Shown: in pieces, positions 5,511 to 5,683 of the stretch
Layout: the number at the start of each line of letters is the position of its first letter
How positions within the stretch are numbered: position 1 is the first letter of the stretch
Source: Gemmatimonadales bacterium
GTDB lineage: Bacteria; Gemmatimonadota; Gemmatimonadetes; Gemmatimonadales; GWC2-71-9
Length of the DNA: 5,683 nucleotides
Reading direction: 5' to 3'
Assembly: GCA_013813145.1 (NCBI GenBank)
Contig: JACCSE010000273.1
Span: 1-5,683, forward strand
The notes under the pieces: model-generated
Seen by the model: the letters and a program-made list of their open reading frames with translations, nothing else
What the model was told of the DNA's origin: nothing
The model's database searches: none
Program-made: the position numbers and the translations under genes

Positions 5511-5683
5511 TTTAATGCCGGAAGAGAAGGTCCAGGCCATCCGCGAGCTGCGGAGTCGCTTCGGACAAGTGGCTATGCTGGGCGACGGCGTTAACGATGC
5601 CCCGGCCCTCGCCGAGGCGACGGTGGGCCTCGTCATGGGGGCGGCAGGATCACCCGCCGCGATCGAGACGGCCGATGTAGCAC
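5511..5683 (+). pseudogene. Internal/C-terminal fragment of a heavy-metal P1B-type ATPase (CopA/ZntA/CadA class), runs off window
   Basis: Reading from 5515 in the frame that differs from the adaptor, the DNA encodes MPEEKVQAIRELR, then VAMLGDGVNDAPALAEA, then GLVMGAAGSPAAIETADVA to the end of the window without a stop. GDGVNDAPAL is the P-type ATPase hinge motif that coordinates Mg2+ in the phosphorylation domain. The preceding (L)MPEEKV and the following MGAAG-x-ETADVA are characteristic of the P1B heavy-metal branch. Everything that should lie upstream is absent: N-terminal metal domain, CPC membrane site, TGE actuator motif and DKTGT phosphorylation site. The ATG at 5515 has no ribosome-binding site. 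It is the downstream part of a once complete ATPase gene joined to the broken adaptor. Whether a complete 3' end follows cannot be seen. Metal specificity cannot be read from this part. Confidence 0.85.

Noticed and set aside
5506..5520. TGCCG-TTTAA-TGCCG read as a target-site duplication from an insertion element
   Set aside because: Only five bases separate the two copies, leaving no room for an element; no terminal inverted repeats or transposase are present. It is better viewed as junction microhomology or filler.

Overview
The window is a compact, GC-rich metal/metalloid-resistance cluster from a Gram-negative-type bacterium. An outer-membrane TolC/CzcC-type channel with a signal peptide and a periplasmic adaptor with a lipobox imply a double membrane. 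The high GC content, frequent GTG starts and gene neighbourhood would fit a Gemmatimonadota- or Deltaproteobacteria-like soil or sediment organism. That assignment is inference only, as nothing in the window is taxonomically diagnostic.

Layout. (1) 18-2043, minus strand: an arsenic-type unit made of an ArsR repressor with the metal-binding CVCD motif, followed by a two-Rossmann FAD/NAD(P) flavoprotein. Both proteins end in Ser-(Xaa)-Cys-Cys-Gly tails. (2) 2044-2152: a divergent control region with back-to-back promoters. The arsR promoter carries a candidate ArsR operator between its -35 and -10 boxes. The opposing promoter has the long spacer and central palindrome typical of MerR-regulated promoters. 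A second, better copy of the ArsR-like operator lies just upstream of the flavoprotein gene. (3) 2153-3291, plus strand: a tight three-gene unit of a MerR-family heavy-metal regulator, a MerC-like four-helix membrane protein and a thioredoxin-fold protein with two CxxC pairs. (4) 3377-5510, plus strand: a small exported His/Cys-rich protein, a full-length CzcC/TolC-type outer-membrane factor, and the first ~93 codons of a CzcB-type lipoprotein adaptor. (5) 5511-5683: the adaptor stops abruptly and the DNA continues, in another reading frame, as the hinge region of a heavy-metal P-type ATPase (GDGVNDAPAL). The ATPase runs off the window.

How it works together. The ars unit would sense As(III)/Sb(III) and express a flavoenzyme. 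The merR unit would sense a thiophilic metal (Hg, Cd, Pb or Zn class) and express a membrane metal transporter and a thiol-redox partner. The RND efflux operon would have exported divalent cations across both membranes, but in this window it is broken. The most notable feature is the czcB/P-type ATPase junction at about 5510, which is either a real deletion or rearrangement scar or an assembly chimera. No gene-free stretch exceeds about 140 bases. I see no rRNA, tRNA, CRISPR or recognisable insertion sequence.
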